Positions 34,553 to 47,183 of a DNA stretch of 64,000 nt are shown in pieces; positions within the stretch are counted from its first letter, which is position 1; each line of letters starts with the position of its first letter. A model generated the notes under the pieces. That model was not told where the DNA came from. It saw only the letters and a list, made by a program, of their open reading frames with translations, and ran no database searches. The stretch covers positions 175,504,501-175,568,500 of the forward strand of contig NC_135787.1 of NCBI RefSeq assembly GCF_051106095.1, given 5' to 3'. A program made the position numbers and the translations under genes. The stretch comes from Pogona vitticeps (Eukaryota > Chordata > Lepidosauria > Squamata > Agamidae).

Positions 34553-35945
34553 CATAGAATCATAGCATCATAGAATTGTGAAGTTGGAAGGGGCCTATAA
34601 GGCTATCAAGTCTAACTCCCCACTTAATACAGGAATACAAATCAAAGGATATCTGCCAGGTGGTTGTCTAAGTCAGTGGTTCTTAACCTTTTTGAAAGAA
34701 ATGCCCCCTTGAGCCATTGAGGAAGTTATCATCGCCCCCCTCCCCATGGTGATGATATTTATTTGTTTGTTTGTTTGTTTGTTTGTTTGTTTGTTTGTTT
34801 GTTTGTTTGTTTATTTATTTAAGACACTTAAATTCAATGACCCCTGAAAACAAAATTCAATTCCAAGAAAATGAAATGACCCCAAAAAGTAACATTTAAT
34901 GATTTAGTTGCAAGCAAATTTTAAGACGCAAAAAGAAATACAGTATAAAAAGGGCATAAAAACAAACCGCAATGCAGGAACTAAAAATTTCAAGACAAAA
35001 ACTCTGAAACTAAATTAAGATTGGAGGAAAATATATATTCATGCACACTGTAAAAAGGCTGCAGCCATCTTCACAGGTTTGGCTTGCTCCAGCGCCCCCC
35101 TCCCGCCCCCCTTCTGCTCCAGCGCCCCCACACCGCCCCTTTTTGTTCTACTGCCCCCCTGAAAAATGAAATCGCCCCCTGGGGGGCATTATCGCCCACG
35201 TTAAGAACCACTGGTCTAAGTTTCTCTTGAATGCCTCCAATGTTGGACGACTAACCACCTCTTGAGATAACTGATTCCACTGTCTTACTGATCTAACAGT
35301 TACGAGGTTTTCCTGACATTCAATTGAAATCTGGCTTCCTATAACTTGATCCCATTGTTGCATGTCCTGTACTCTGGGATGATCAAGAACAGATCCTGGC
35401 CCTCCTCTGTACTGTATGAGTATTTGAAAAGTACTATCACATCACTGCTCTTTCTTTCAGTCTTTCCTCATATGGTTTGGTTTCCAGCTCCTTTATTATC
35501 CTTTTTGCCCTCCTCTGAACTTGTTCCAGTTGCTCAGCATCCTTCATGAAGTCTGGACACAGTACTCAAGGTGCGGCCTTACCAGTGCTGAATAGAGGGG
35601 AACTAGCACCTCGTGGGTTTTGGAAACTATACTTCTGTTAATGCAGCAAATGTAAAATAACATTTGCCTTTTTTGTAACCACATCATTACTGTTGGCTCA
35701 TATTCAGCTTGTGATCTACGATAATTCCAAGATCCTTCTCACCAGGTGTCCCCCATCTTGTAAGTATGCAATTGGTTTCTTTTTCTAGCATGCAGTAGTT
35801 TACATTTATCCCTGTTGAATTTCATTCTTTTGTTTTCAGTCTAGCGCTCCAGCCTATCCAGATAATTTTAAATTTTGTTTCTGTCTTCCAGGGTATTGGC
35901 TATGCCACCTAATTTTGTGTCATCCACAAATTTGACAAGCATTGT
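34553..35945 (-). repeat. CR1 LINE, split by a hAT element
   Basis: The 3' terminus (AGAATCATAGCATCATAGAA, GGGGCCTATAAGGCTATCAA) is followed after the insertion by the reversed C-terminal region: GTTGGACGACTAACCACCTC, CTCTGGGATGATCAAGAACA, CTCCTCTGAACTTGTTCC, GTGTCATCCACAAATTTGAC. About 850 bases of CR1 remain, diverged and non-functional. Confidence 0.9.
34674..35213. mobile_element. hAT-type element in CR1, perfect target duplication
   Basis: A 540-bp element with CAGTGGTTCTTAACCTTTTT at one end and its inverse CGTTAAGAACCACTG at the other, flanked by GTCTAAGT (34666-34673 and 35214-35221). It contains a (TTTG)n tract at 34761-34812 and C-rich segments near 35090-35160. No transposase frame. 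Confidence 0.96.
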
Positions 35946-37520
35946 TGTAACTATAAATTGCATTGTTGTCATTCTATTGCTAGTACCAACTAAGAGTTGA
36001 CAAACTGAATCGACTGTTAAATGGCACAGTAGCACTTACGTAAATCCCACTTAGCCAGTGGTCTACTCTAGTTGGAACTAAAAAGAGGATACTCAAGCAA
36101 AGATACTATGTTCCACTGGCTTAGATCTACTGGTCTATATAACCTAAAGATATTCAGGGTAGAAAAACATGTTCATTGTGATGCTTAGTCTCCAACACCA
36201 GGTCTCAAGCCCTACACTAAGGCTCTGATTTTTATCTGGCTGAAAGAAACAATCTATCTGTGTCCTTAAATGGTCTCTTTGAGCTACTTTTACTTTTACA
36301 ATGTAAGAAACCATTCATTATATGCAACTATAGACCTGCTGAGATAACATCCTCCACAACCATGTCTTGTTAAAAAGCTCTGTCTTGAAAGAACAAAGAT
36401 TGTTCCTAATTTATATTTATGCACTGAATTCTCTTTTAGAAATGTGTTGGAAAGTTAAACCAGTCGTACAATTTCTAAGATTGAAATAATGCAAGGTAGT
36501 TAGGGAAACCTCGGGTTTTTTTTTTTTTTTTTTTTGGAAAATGTTCAGTCTCCCTGCCCCCAAAGTAGAAATGTGCTTCAGATGCACACGGAGTATGAAT
36601 CTGAAAGGTATATCTGAAGGGTATGAGAGGAAGGGTATGTGTACATGTGTTAACTTGTAACTTAACTTGCAACTTAAATATGGCTTCATTAATGCAAAAA
36701 TTAATTAATTACAAATAAGTAATGGTTTGTGGGTAATTATTGCAGCTAGTTGATTCCAAGCACTGATTTTGGACAGTACCATTTCAAATTTCAAACAGAA
36801 TCTGTTTTTAATAAGTCCCCACATTAAAAACCAACCCTCTTTAGCACAAGAAACAAGCTTATAGTACAGAAATATTTTATATAATTTCTTGAACTACTTC
36901 ATTCTGCACAGGGATTTTTTAAAATGTGGCATCTTGACTGTGTCATCAGATTGGAACTGACATAGTGACCCAAACAGGGCTTTCAAGGTAAAAGAAATAC
37001 TTAAGGAGTGGTTTTACTAGTTCCATTCCCCCAGTGAGTTTCCATTTATGATAAGAGATTGAAACTGAAGCCTAGCCTTTAATTCTATCCTCCATACCTG
37101 TGTGGTGGACATACTTGTTTATACCACCTCATTCTGTGCTCCACTGTGTATCCATATTAATAATGTCATGAATACTCAAATTTTCCAGTGATTTGTGAAA
37201 AAAGTGTGCCATGTCATGTTGAGTTACATAGTCAAAGAAAGTCAACTGCTGTACAATTTTTCACTCAGTGAGAGCAAAAATATTGGCACTTCTTTCCTCA
37301 ATCATCATCTTTAGCCAAATAAGTGTTATTTTGCATAAAAGATGTACCTTACGTTTGAGCGAAATATTTGTGCAAAACCATCTTCTAAGAACATCTTGCA
37401 AAAAAAGTGCAAAAGAAAACCCCACAAATATTCACCCACTGGAGAGAATATTTTTAACCTTTTTCATTCTCTGCCGAGAACGAAATACGTGAAGATTTAA
37501 ATCTCTAACCTATGCAATGT
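35946..37520. other. CHRM2 intron, unassigned
   Basis: A small inverted repeat pairs CTTAGCCAGTGG near 36048 with CCACTGGCTTAG near 36113. A T run of about 22 lies near 36516. No gene recognised. Confidence 0.45.
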
Positions 37521-37524
37521 TCTT

Positions 37525-37650
37525 AGAATGATCTTAGAACTGCAAAGCTAGAAGGGACCCTATGGAACATTGAGTTCTTCTGTCAGGGAGGCACAGTGGG
37601 GAATTGAACTCCGAACAGATACCTAAGCCACTGAACTATCTGACAGTTTC
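37525..37650 (-). repeat. tRNA-derived SINE with CR1-like tail
   Basis: CTTAGAACTGCAAAGCTAGA and GGGACCCTATGG resemble the reversed CR1 3' end, followed by GGGAATTGAACTCCGAAC, a reversed B-box-like string. A second copy lies at 59527-59650. Confidence 0.65.
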
Positions 37651-38421
37651 TTCTTGTACATAATGAACTGCACTTAACATCCTAACTTATTCCACTGGAG
37701 GGAGGAATATGTATCTATCGTTATTTCACAAATACCTGCATTTGAAAGTGAACAAAGCCACAGTGATGCCACATTCATTTGCAAGCTGTCATGCTACCTA
37801 CCAAGGCGTACAATGCTGGCAACCGAGGAGCACAATATTTGGCTGCTCCTCGCTGTCTGTCAGCTTCATCTAGAGTCTACAACTTCAAATAAATTCCTGA
37901 AAAGAAGGCAATAGCAAAAGGATAGTGTATGCTCTGCTATATTTTCCCATTCTTCTCATGATCAAAATGAACTTTCAAAACTTCAGCATAAATGATTCCC
38001 TGAATTTTTGTTGTCTACCCCATGGTAAAAACAAAAAAGGGGGGGATTTGACCGTGAGAAAAGACACACAGAGAAAGCTGCTTCCATATGTCTTAAAATA
38101 GAGGAGATAGAAAAAGGGCTTTCACGGTTAATATTTAAATATCCATTTGCTATGTACTACATTGAGATGATAGAACTGCAGTTTCTTACTTTTTTGGATG
38201 ATGACTTTAATGACACCAACTTAGGTTAGGGCCAAAACAGACATGACAGAATCGGGTTTCCTTTTTTCCAATGGCGACTTCAGAAGGCTCGTTCTTGCTT
38301 CAAGATGGAGCAAGGCAATGGTACTGGGAAGGGGACTTTACCATTTCCGTTGCAATCTTTTCATGACTTAAATTACTCTCTATTCTTCTATTTTTTAAAA
38401 AAACTGTATTTGTTTCATTTA
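37651..38421. other. CHRM2 intron, unassigned
   Basis: No gene or repeat recognised; 37740-37920 is of mixed composition and could be conserved non-coding sequence, untested. Confidence 0.4.
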
Positions 38422-38633
38422 CAGTAGAACCCTCATATCCATGGGATCTATATCTACAGTTTTACTTATCTTCAGTTCGCAACAACCCTATATACAACAT
38501 ACAAGGACACTCCCCTCGTGCCCTTTGTCCCACCACCTTGTATGCTCTATATAAGGTTCCCTCACATCCATGATTTCATGCATCTACAGAAGATTGTGCA
38601 ACAGATTCCCCCATGGATATGGGGGTCCTAGTG
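38422..38633. mobile_element. Tigger-like MITE with TA duplication
   Basis: A 212-bp element. CAGTAGAACCCTCATATCCA at the left is inverted at the right as CCATGGATATGGGGGTCCTA, and TA lies outside both ends. Non-coding. Confidence 0.8.
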
Positions 38634-38650
38634 TATACAGTATATCACTT

Positions 38651-38800
<150 letters not shown>

Positions 38801-38879
38801 GCACTTTATATATATAGCTTTTTTTAGCTTTTTAATATATATATATATTTTAAAAAGCTAAAATGTATATATGTTGTTG

Positions 38880-39190
38880 TTAGGCATCCTTCAGTCTCGA
38901 AAGACTATGGTAACGTGCTCTGTATGGAGGACTTGGAACAGCATCTAGTGTGGCTGAGGAGGCCAATTCGAGAGTGACAAACCCTTCCACACTGAAGACA
39001 AATCCAATCTGCCCCCTGTCCAGCTCCCTGATTTTGCTGCTTTTGTGACATCCTCTTTGCCTCAGCCTGCTGGACAAGGGTCTCTTCAAATTGGGAGAGG
39101 CCGTGATGCAACGCCTGTCTCCAGGCTGAATGCTCAGATGTCAAGGTTTCCCATCTGTTGGGATCCATTCCTAAGGCCTTCAGATTGAAA
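38880..39190 (-). repeat. Non-LTR retrotransposon 3' end with zinc-finger C-terminus
   Basis: The minus frame reads GMDPNRWETLTSEHSAW, HHGLSQFEETLVQQAEAKR and a terminal C2H2-like finger WICLQCGRVCHSRIGLLSH. The 3' end is the complement of TTAGGCATCCTTCAGTCTCG. I do not recognise the clade with certainty. The copy is 5'-truncated at about 39190. Confidence 0.75.
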
Positions 39191-39194
39191 GAGT

Positions 39195-39480
39195 AAATTA
39201 TTAAAAGCACTCCAACAATTAATATAATGCTCCAGAGCAATCATAATTCTTATCAAGCAGAGAAGGCCAACCTAAACATACACATTTTCAACAGGTATTT
39301 AAAATTAGACATGATTTCTGCTTCTTGAAACATATGGGAGAAAGTGTTACATAAGGTGATGCCACTATAGAGAAGCTGTTGGCACTGTATTGGTTGTGGA
39401 ACTCCATCATATAATGTTGATTGTGAAACAACTAATAAATTCTCAGTTCTAATAGCTATAGAAAGGCAGTGGTGGTAGGG
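39195..39480 (-). repeat. Older L2-like LINE 3' region
   Basis: AGAGAAGGCCAACCTAAACA, CATTTTCAACAGGTATTTAA and ACTATAGAGAAGCTG follow the order of reversed L2-like 3' regions elsewhere, but diverged. Confidence 0.45.
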
Positions 39481-39671
39481 GACAGGGGTGTGCTTTGCAG
39501 ACAGCCTTATTCCATAGTTACCTTCTCAGTCATTGTCTGCATGCTTTGAAAAGAGCCCCTCCACTCTCTGCCATTGCTTTCTACACATAGAGAGCAATGT
39601 GAGTGAAGAGAAGAAACTGCATTTCACACATGGGCTCTACATGCCAACAAGAACTCAGAAAACACCTGGAG

Positions 39672-40030
39672 CAGCGGTCCCCAACCTTTTTGGGACCGAG
39701 GACTGGCTGAGCTTCTGAGGAAGGTGGGGCACCCCCTGTGCTTGCGCAGGCGCATGCACTCTCTCTCTTGGGCGCATGTGCGAAGCAGAGGGGGAGCGTG
39801 CGCCTGCCCACCAGCGCCGGCATGACTGCTCCCCCATCCCTTTGTGTGGGTGTGCGGGAGCATGCATGAAGGGGGGCACTCACAATGGTGCTGGTATTCG
39901 CGTGTGTGCGCAAAGCAGCTGTGGGGAGGGGAGTGCATGCAGGAGGGGGCAGGAGTTCTGTCTCCACGGCCTGGTCCGACTCAGGCCACAGACCAGCACC
40001 GGGCCGTGGACCGGGGGTTGACGACCTCTG
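39672..40030. mobile_element. hAT-type MITE, GC-rich interior
   Basis: Begins CAGCGGTCCCCAACCTTTTT and ends CGGGGGTTGACGACCTCTG. Flanks ACCTGGAG and ACCTAGGG match at 6 of 8. The interior is GC-rich with many GCGCATG words, and the open frames there are not genes. Confidence 0.85.
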
Positions 40031-41590
40031 ACCTAGGGGATCACATTGATAACAACAATGTCGATAACACCCGGGGAGGTAATTACTGCACAGGGTTTAT
40101 GTTTTTCTCTACCCCCAATTTATTATGATATTTAAAGTACTAACCCATAAAAATAAGCTGTATGTATGTAACATAACTTAATCACAGATGACAAATGTGG
40201 ATTAACACCAGAAAGATGGCAGTGAAAGAATGGCCACTGATCCTGGATTACACCCAAAGACTGATTTTAACCAAATGGGGGGGAATGGGAAATGTAAACA
40301 CCATTTTCCCCTGTTGCTTTTAGCTTGGCTATGACAGTAGAAAAAAAAATAAACATGATGTTTTTATTGAGGCATTTCTGATAAAAGAAACCTGGAAAGA
40401 ACAGAAAAGTAAAACGGGCTTCACTTTCGATGACTATGCTAACCTGGTATTGTTCTGGATCCCTGATGGTATTTGTGCATTTCTGGATCCTAGCACACTC
40501 ATTCTGATCTAGCCAATCAAAGCCTGCATAAGAGAAATGTAGGCATTCATCCTCAGACCCACATAATGCAATCCTATTAGTAAACGGTCTCTTAAGAAAG
40601 GTAAGCAACATCCTACAATATGAATCCTAGCAGATCAGCTACAAGGGGATATATGGCGTACAGTAACCTCATTCTGATGAGCCCTCCTTAGTGCCTTAGA
40701 GGTCAGAACACCCAGGGGATTTCTTGGGCTTTACTGGAGGCCACTTTCTTCCTTTATGCCAGCAGTTCAGGGTTCGATTTCCTCTTCCAGAGCTGAAATC
40801 ACTGAGCACCTTTGGTTGATTATTTTTAACCCTCCAAATTCAGATATAATATGCGGGATCCTTATGTGGTTGTTGCTCCAGCCTGTGGGTGACCAGTAGC
40901 TGTTTGCTCCACCTTGTAATCACCCAGTGAATGAGCAAATATTCCTAATCTGGTCCCTTTTTGCTTTTGTCCAAAGACAGTTCATACCCCTAAGATCTAG
41001 CCAGCTACCCCTAGGAGATTTGAAGCCCGGTCATATGATGCACCAGATTGTGGGCTTCTGGGATCTGAAGTCCAAAAAACCCCATTTCCTCTTCACATGG
41101 GAAGGCCTGGCTCCCAACCGTCCTTTACGATGCACATACATGAGGGTGTTTGAAGCAGTGGCCTGCGGAAATATAACCAGCTACCATTTCCGTGATTTTA
41201 ACTTTGGTAAAAATGACAGAAAAGGGATAGGAAAAAAAATAGACCCATATTGTCCTGAGAATGGCTGCTGACAGTATCCAGAATCCTTCAGATAGTACAT
41301 TTCTCCAGAGTCTTGGCAGCATGATGAGAAAATATATTGTGTAAACTAGCCGTAAGGAAAATGAGAATATGATTAAATGAACAATTTAATTTTTCAAGCT
41401 TTACAGTTTGTCTTTGTCAAAGCACAGAGGATCTACAGCCAGAATTCCCACGGAGAGATGAATATAGGAGCTTAGTTGATTTTGTGTTTGCTGCTGTCAG
41501 TACTAAGGCAATACATATGTTACAGAACTGCTACAGCAGCTTCTGCTTCTCCTCCTGAAATCTACTCACATGAAAACTCAAAGGGAATGT
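40031..41590. other. CHRM2 intron, unassigned
   Basis: No gene or repeat recognised; the 114-codon frame at 40927-41271 has no family features. Confidence 0.45.
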
Positions 41591-41636
<46 letters not shown>

Positions 41637-41640
41637 TGTG
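41591..41640. repeat. (GT)n microsatellite
   Basis: About 25 GT units, interrupted once near the right end. Confidence 0.97.
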
Positions 41641-42527
41641 TTCTCATTTATCAAATGGAATTGCAGATGTCTTTCCACAAGATATTCTCAAAGATGTTGA
41701 GGACTTTGTGAAGTCCCTTTCCATCTTCTCATTAGTAATTCAAAATGCTGAAGACTCAAAGATTTGGGAGGTGTCCAAAAGACATCAGAACCCAAACTTT
41801 GCCGTCAACTAGATTCCATGAGGTAGAAAACTAAAGATGATGTAAAGATGAGGGTTTATTTTAAGCCAAATTATCCTAAGGCATCCTTAGTTTGGAAAGG
41901 GTTGCATTTATCCTAATCTCTCACTCTAATAGTGACCTCAGATGGTGACTGACAATAGAAGAGGAGCTAAAATAGGAAACACAAGACGGATGTATGGATA
42001 CGTTTGGAAAGAAATGTGGCTGAGACTAGTTACAGCTTATAGTAAATGGCTGGCGGGAATAAGAAAATTCCTGCTCATTGTGATGATTTATTCTCATATT
42101 TTGTTGCAGGTCTGATTCATTTCTTCTGTTATCAAACATGGCTGCCCTTTGCTTATCAGCCAGACACAGAGATGAGACCACCCAGAGCTAAGGTTGTGCA
42201 CTTGAGAAATTTGCCAACAAAATATTTGCTTGTAAATTTAAAGAACTGGACAAGAAGCTGCCTGCGGGAGTCATGGAAGGTTGAGATGGAGCAGTCAAAA
42301 AAAAGAGAAGAAACGAGGGAGGAAACGTCATTCTAAGACACCCCCCCCCGACAATATTGTGAGAAGTTAGAGGATTTTGAGAGAGATAAGTCCAAAGGAA
42401 TTTTTAAAAGTTCTCCCTCTGTGCTGTACAGGGAATGTTTAGGGCACATTTTCCCTTTGCAGTTTCTAGAATAATCCTCTCTAATGTACACTCACAGGAG
42501 TATGCACATGCTGTACACACACATGAA
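41641..42527. other. CHRM2 intron, unassigned
   Basis: No gene or repeat recognised. Confidence 0.45.
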
Positions 42528-42946
42528 CAGTGGTGCCTCACATAATGAGCACCCTGTTTAACGACGAAACTGCATAGCGATGAAGATTTTGCGATCGCAA
42601 AAGTGATTGCATTGCGATGTTCCCTATGGGGAAAAATCGCTTTGTGATGATCGGTTTGCCGTTTCGCTTAGCAGTGATTTCCCAACAGCTGATTGGCAGT
42701 TCCAAAATGGCTGCCAGGTAAAAAAAATGGCCGCCCGCGTGTTTAGGGATGGATTCCTCGCTTACTGGGCAGCAAAAATGGCTGCCGTATGGAGGATTTT
42801 CGCTTTAAGGTGAGTTTTAAGCCCATAGGAACACATTGAAGGGGTTTCAATGCATTCCTATGGGCTTTTTAAAATCGCATAGTGACAAAATCGCTTTGCA
42901 GCGATTTTTGCTGCACGGATTATCATCGCTATGTGAGGCACCACTG
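42528..42946. mobile_element. Tigger-like MITE, about 420 bp
   Basis: Left end CAGTGGTGCCTCACATAATG; right end TCGCTATGTGAGGCACCACTG, its inverse over about 15 bases. TA follows on the right; the left flank is AA. The interior has AAAATGGCTGCC words and a palindrome around CCCATAGGAACACATTGAA. No transposase. Confidence 0.85.
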
Positions 42947-43008
42947 TAATATAACACTGGTTGTTGTGGGTTTTGCGGGCTCTTTGGCTGTGTTCTGAAG
43001 GTTGTTCT

Positions 43009-43051
43009 TCCTAACGTTTCACCAGTCTCTGTGGCCGGCATCTTCAGAGGA
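43009..43051 (-). ncRNA. Hammerhead-ribozyme-like motif, left arm
   Basis: Minus strand: TCCT, CTGAAGA, GCCGG hairpin CTGG, then TGAAACGTTAGGA. The GAAAC core and ACGT palindrome are kept; the base before GAAA is changed. Confidence 0.6.
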
Positions 43052-43073
43052 CAGCACTCTGTACTCTTGGTTG

Positions 43074-43116
43074 TCCTCTGAAGATGCCGGCCACAGAGAC
43101 TGGCAAAACGTTAGGA
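43074..43116 (+). ncRNA. Hammerhead-ribozyme-like motif, right arm
   Basis: Plus strand: TCCT, CTGAAGA, GCCGG hairpin CTGGC, then AAAACGTT and AGGA. The first G of the GAAA core reads A, so activity is doubtful. Confidence 0.5.
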
Positions 43117-43214
43117 AGAACAACCTTCAGAACACGGCCAAAGAGCCCGAAAAACCCACAACAACCATTAGAACCCGGCCATGAAAGCCTTTGCGAATAC
43201 ATTAATATAACACT

Positions 43215-44556
43215 ATTTAACACAGTGCCCTAAAATCCTAAATCATGAGTGATTGGAAAGAAAAGGAGTGTCCTTCCACTTAGCTTGAGTTTTTTAAAAA
43301 ATATATAGGTGGGAGAAACTAAAGCCAATAGATGTATCAATTTAGGCACCAGCAAATACAATTCTAAACTGCACTGAACAGAGGTTAAAGGAAGTAACAA
43401 TAGCCCTCTATTCTGCTTCATTATGATCTGGATTACAGCGTTCTCAGTTTAAAAAGGAGATCGACTAGTTGAAATATGTCCAGAAAACGACTGGGGCAAA
43501 AATGATGAGTTCAATTTGGTATGCTCAAGAGTGGAAAAAAGCTAGCTATGACATGATATGAAAGCTGTTTTCAGAAATTTAAAGGTCTGTGGTATCCACG
43601 ACAAATTTAATTTGTTTTCTGCTACTTCAGCAGGTTTGTTTTATAAGAAAAAGGATTTTGGTGAAATATGAAGAAGATTCCTGCTAGTATGAGCTGGTTA
43701 CTTCAGGCCTTGAAATGATTCTTTTTACAGGGGAGAAAAGCAAATTTAAAACAAAGTGCCAGCAATTAAAACAGTAACTACTCAGTGCTTATGACCTGAA
43801 GTAAATATTTGTCAAAAAGGTGAAGCATTGAGAAGGGTTGTCCCTTCCCAATCTGTATTTTCATATTAAGCGAACATTCAGTTTGACTCGTTTTCATTGA
43901 TAGCTCTTGACCAGATCTGTTGGGGAGGGGATCCAAAAGCTTGAAGTGATCGCCCCATCCTTCTGAAACCAGAATGTGTCATCCATTTGTCCTCAAAAGC
44001 CAGTAACTATCATGAATGGAATATTATTGGGGAAAATAAATGCTAGAAAAATAAAAAATAATTGTTTTTCCTGTAGCATATAAAAACCACATACGGCAGA
44101 GCTGCAATGCATGTTTTTTTTCCTGCCATAAATCACTGCTTGTAGCAAACATCACATTTAATGAAGACATATATCATACTTCTATAAATCAAATCTCATC
44201 ACAGAGAGCCAACTTTAATTTTGTAAATGCCATAATCCTTATTTGGGATTCATTTCTGTGGAAGCAACAGAAAATATGTGTTTTACCTCATATGAACATT
44301 TCTTGAACATAGTCAAAGCACCTTGAGAATTAAAGGTGTGGGAGAAAGTAAATGTGGCAGTTGAGCTCTTAAAAGTCTGGTTAACTATTTGTGTACAGTA
44401 TATTCAACTATCCTGGTATGAAACTTTATGGCAAATTTCTTCATAAACTGGATAAAAAAGGGAGAAATTGTAAAAACCTGGACTATGGGAAAAAGGAATA
44501 TTGATACTCATTTGTCTCTGAAAGGGAAGACTCCTCACCCATTGAGTGCTTTATAT
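43215..44556. other. CHRM2 intron, unassigned
   Basis: AT-rich; no gene or repeat recognised. Confidence 0.45.
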
Positions 44557-44564
44557 GTTGACAG

Positions 44565-45155
44565 TAGAGATGGGGATGACTCACTAATTTGGCGAAGCAG
44601 AAAGTTGCCCCCATCAACTGATGAAGAACTAATTTATTTGTCGATTTGTGGGGGGTTACTAAAAAAAAGGCAGGCTAAGGGAATCCAGGCTGCCCTTTGC
44701 ATAGATGGCAGCTGCAGCTTCCCTACCCTAAATGAAGCCGAAGCCACCATCTTTGCAAAGGGCAGCCAGTTTTCCTTTCTATAGCTACGGAGGCCTGATT
44801 AAGACCTCGGCAGTGGTGACGATTACGGTAAGGGGGTGTCGCCAGGAATAGGGGTGAGGGGGGCTAATGTAGGGAGAGGAAGGGGTGGGGTAGGCTGTGG
44901 AGTTGGGTCGCTGTGGGGGTGGGTGGGTGCCTATTTGCTCACCTATCAGCTGACTGGCGGGCCACTAGGCAGAATGTAAAAGCCATAGGGTGGCTTTTTT
45001 TCCCTTTATATGGGGATGAATAAAAATGGGGAAATATTCATCAAGCTGTATTCATCAGGACTTAAAATTTGACGAATACAGATCGGCGAATATATGACAA
45101 ATAGGCTATTTTTGATGAAAAAACCAATCCATTTTCATATTCATCCCCATCTCTA
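44565..45155. mobile_element. hAT-type element, perfect target duplication
   Basis: A 591-bp element with TAGAGATGGGGATGA at one end and TCATCCCCATCTCTA at the other, flanked by GTTGACAG (44557-44564 and 45156-45163). The interior has a GGGTGGGG-rich patch. No transposase frame. Same terminal family as 62218. Confidence 0.95.
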
Positions 45156-45637
45156 GTTGACAGTGCAAACATATGGATGAAATACACTTGTGAGTTTTTT
45201 TGTTTGCCTCTGAATTTCATATTAAGCAAAGCCAGAAAAGAATTTGAGAGGTACTTTTCGACCTCTAAGTATTTTGAGGAAAACTGAGAAAACGAAAGTA
45301 AAATCAACATCATGTTGTTGTTTGGTTTCTGACATTTCTACTTGAGAACATGATTTGAGAAGCTCAATCAAAGCGATATGGAGTATACCTTCTTTAAGCT
45401 AATTGCTAGGATTTTTCAATGACTGTTCTCCAGTGAGAATTGCGCCAGTGATCCAGAAGTGCTGTATGGAGTTGCAGACACAAAATTCAAATTGACCAGC
45501 TGTGTTTTGGTTTCAGCTCCTTTCTCTGAGGCTGGATACTCAATGAAATATCAGAAGAAGTGAGCACTACAGCATTGGGCCTTTCAATGCCCATCTGCTT
45601 TTTAGAATAAGAGAGAGTGTGTAAGAGAAAGAAGTGC

Positions 45638-45642
45638 ATCTC

Positions 45643-45726
<84 letters not shown>
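45638..45726. repeat. Compound microsatellite (TC)n then (TG)n
   Basis: About 40 bases of TC units then about 50 of TG units. Open frames across it are artefacts. The flanking 45164-45637 and 45727-46854 hold nothing I recognise. Confidence 0.97.
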
Positions 45727-45727
<1 letters not shown>

Positions 45728-46854
45728 ATACTGCACACATGCTCATGTGCCTGTAGCTAGATGCCTCCAATCAAGGCAGAACTTACTGTTCTTGTTAAAT
45801 TTGCAAGCAGAAAAGTTTCCCTGGCTGCTGTGAGCCCTGAATCCTGCACAGCAGGGGAGTGACAGAGACATCCAAATCATGTGGGAAGCTGCATTTTTAT
45901 CTTTTGTGCAATGATTATATTTACTGCCTAACAAGAGCTGATGCTACTCGCAGTACATAGTAGCATATGTTAGCATGCATCATGACAGAATCTTTCATAT
46001 CCGCCCACAGTGTTGATAGTAAGAGGTGCCCAGATCTTCAGAGGTGTAGTTGTTACTCAGATTTCTTATGTTCTTCTCTCTACATAAGATGCAAATTGAC
46101 TTGTTTTGCTTCAGAAACAAGGAAGATCAGAAACAGAGAACTAGATAAAATTGTTGGAAACTGTTGTGTAGGCCTCCATCTGTTTTCAGCACTCAATGTC
46201 CTTTCATGAATCAATGGAATCCATTATAAATGAGTGAGGGTTGTCTCCTCTTTATAGTGCAGGCTGCGTGCACCTCAAAAACTTGCTTCAGAGGACTGGA
46301 AAACCCTCCAGAGAAAGTTTTCAGGCAGCTCCTATGAGAAACATGGGGAAGGGGGAGTGTCCTCCTGCAGACAAGTGCAACAGTAGGATTTGATCAGAAA
46401 TCAAATGCGATTTGATTGTTCCTTGCCTAATATCTATGTTCAGGGCCAGGTTTGAACCAAATTGACAGTGGATCCTGCTCGCAGTCAAACAAAATGGTAG
46501 GGGACACAGAAACAACATTAGGAAGGGAGTTTCCTTTCTTTCACATTAATGAGAAGAATGCAGGAGCAGCCTTATGATTTAGCTCTGGTGATGTGGCAAA
46601 ACAACCCAATGGCAAGACTAAATCTGCATACTTGTGACCAACCGGAAAAAAGAGGGCAGACTGTTGCAGCACCAGAGCAAAGGAAAATGAAAAATATGGC
46701 TGCACTAGTGTGGGAAGCTGCAACAGACACTGAAAACCACTATCACAAGGAGGCGTGTCCATAGCCAATCACTTGTTTCACTCTGTTTGTATTCCTGCCA
46801 AGACAACAGGATTCCTGTTTTTGCTAAAAGTGCAGGCTTTATACATCAATAATA

Positions 46855-47092
46855 GGGTGCCAGCAAGTTAATTCCAACTCATGGCAATCTTTTCCAAGGT
46901 TTTTGATGTGCAAAATGCTCAGAAGTGGTTTACCATTCCCTTCTTCCAGGAGTGCTCTGGGACTGTTCAGCTTGCCCAAGGCTACATAGCCTCTCCTACA
47001 AGGTTTAGTGGGGAATCGAACTCCCAACCACCAGGTTCCCCACAGCCAGAAATCTAACTCACTCTGCCATCCATTCAGCCTTTCCATGTTAA
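46855..47092 (-). repeat. CORE/MIR-like tRNA-derived SINE
   Basis: GTGCCAGCAAGTTAATTCC, AGAAGTGGTTTACCATTCCC, CAGCTTGCCCAAGGCTACAT and the reversed B-box-like GGGAATCGAACTCCCAAC occur in the same order as at 60885-61110. Confidence 0.75.
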
Positions 47093-47183
47093 GCATGATA
47101 TTACTGATCGATCACTATATGTCTTTGTCATGGCCTTCAGCTTGAGCAACAACATTTTTGTTGCAATCATTACGTCAGACTGC

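Larger units (their letters stand above)
42959..43202. mobile_element. Compact Penelope-like palindrome with 12-bp target duplication
   Basis: Two arms of about 110 bases, head to head: GGTTGTTGTGGGTTTTGCGG at the left is inverted as CCGAAAAACCCACAACAACC at the right, ending CATGAAAGCCTTTGCGAATAC. TAATATAACACT flanks both ends (42947-42958 and 43203-43214), so the palindrome was integrated as one unit. It landed directly against the Tigger-like MITE. The arms are close to identical, suggesting a fairly young insertion. No coding sequence. Confidence 0.9.
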
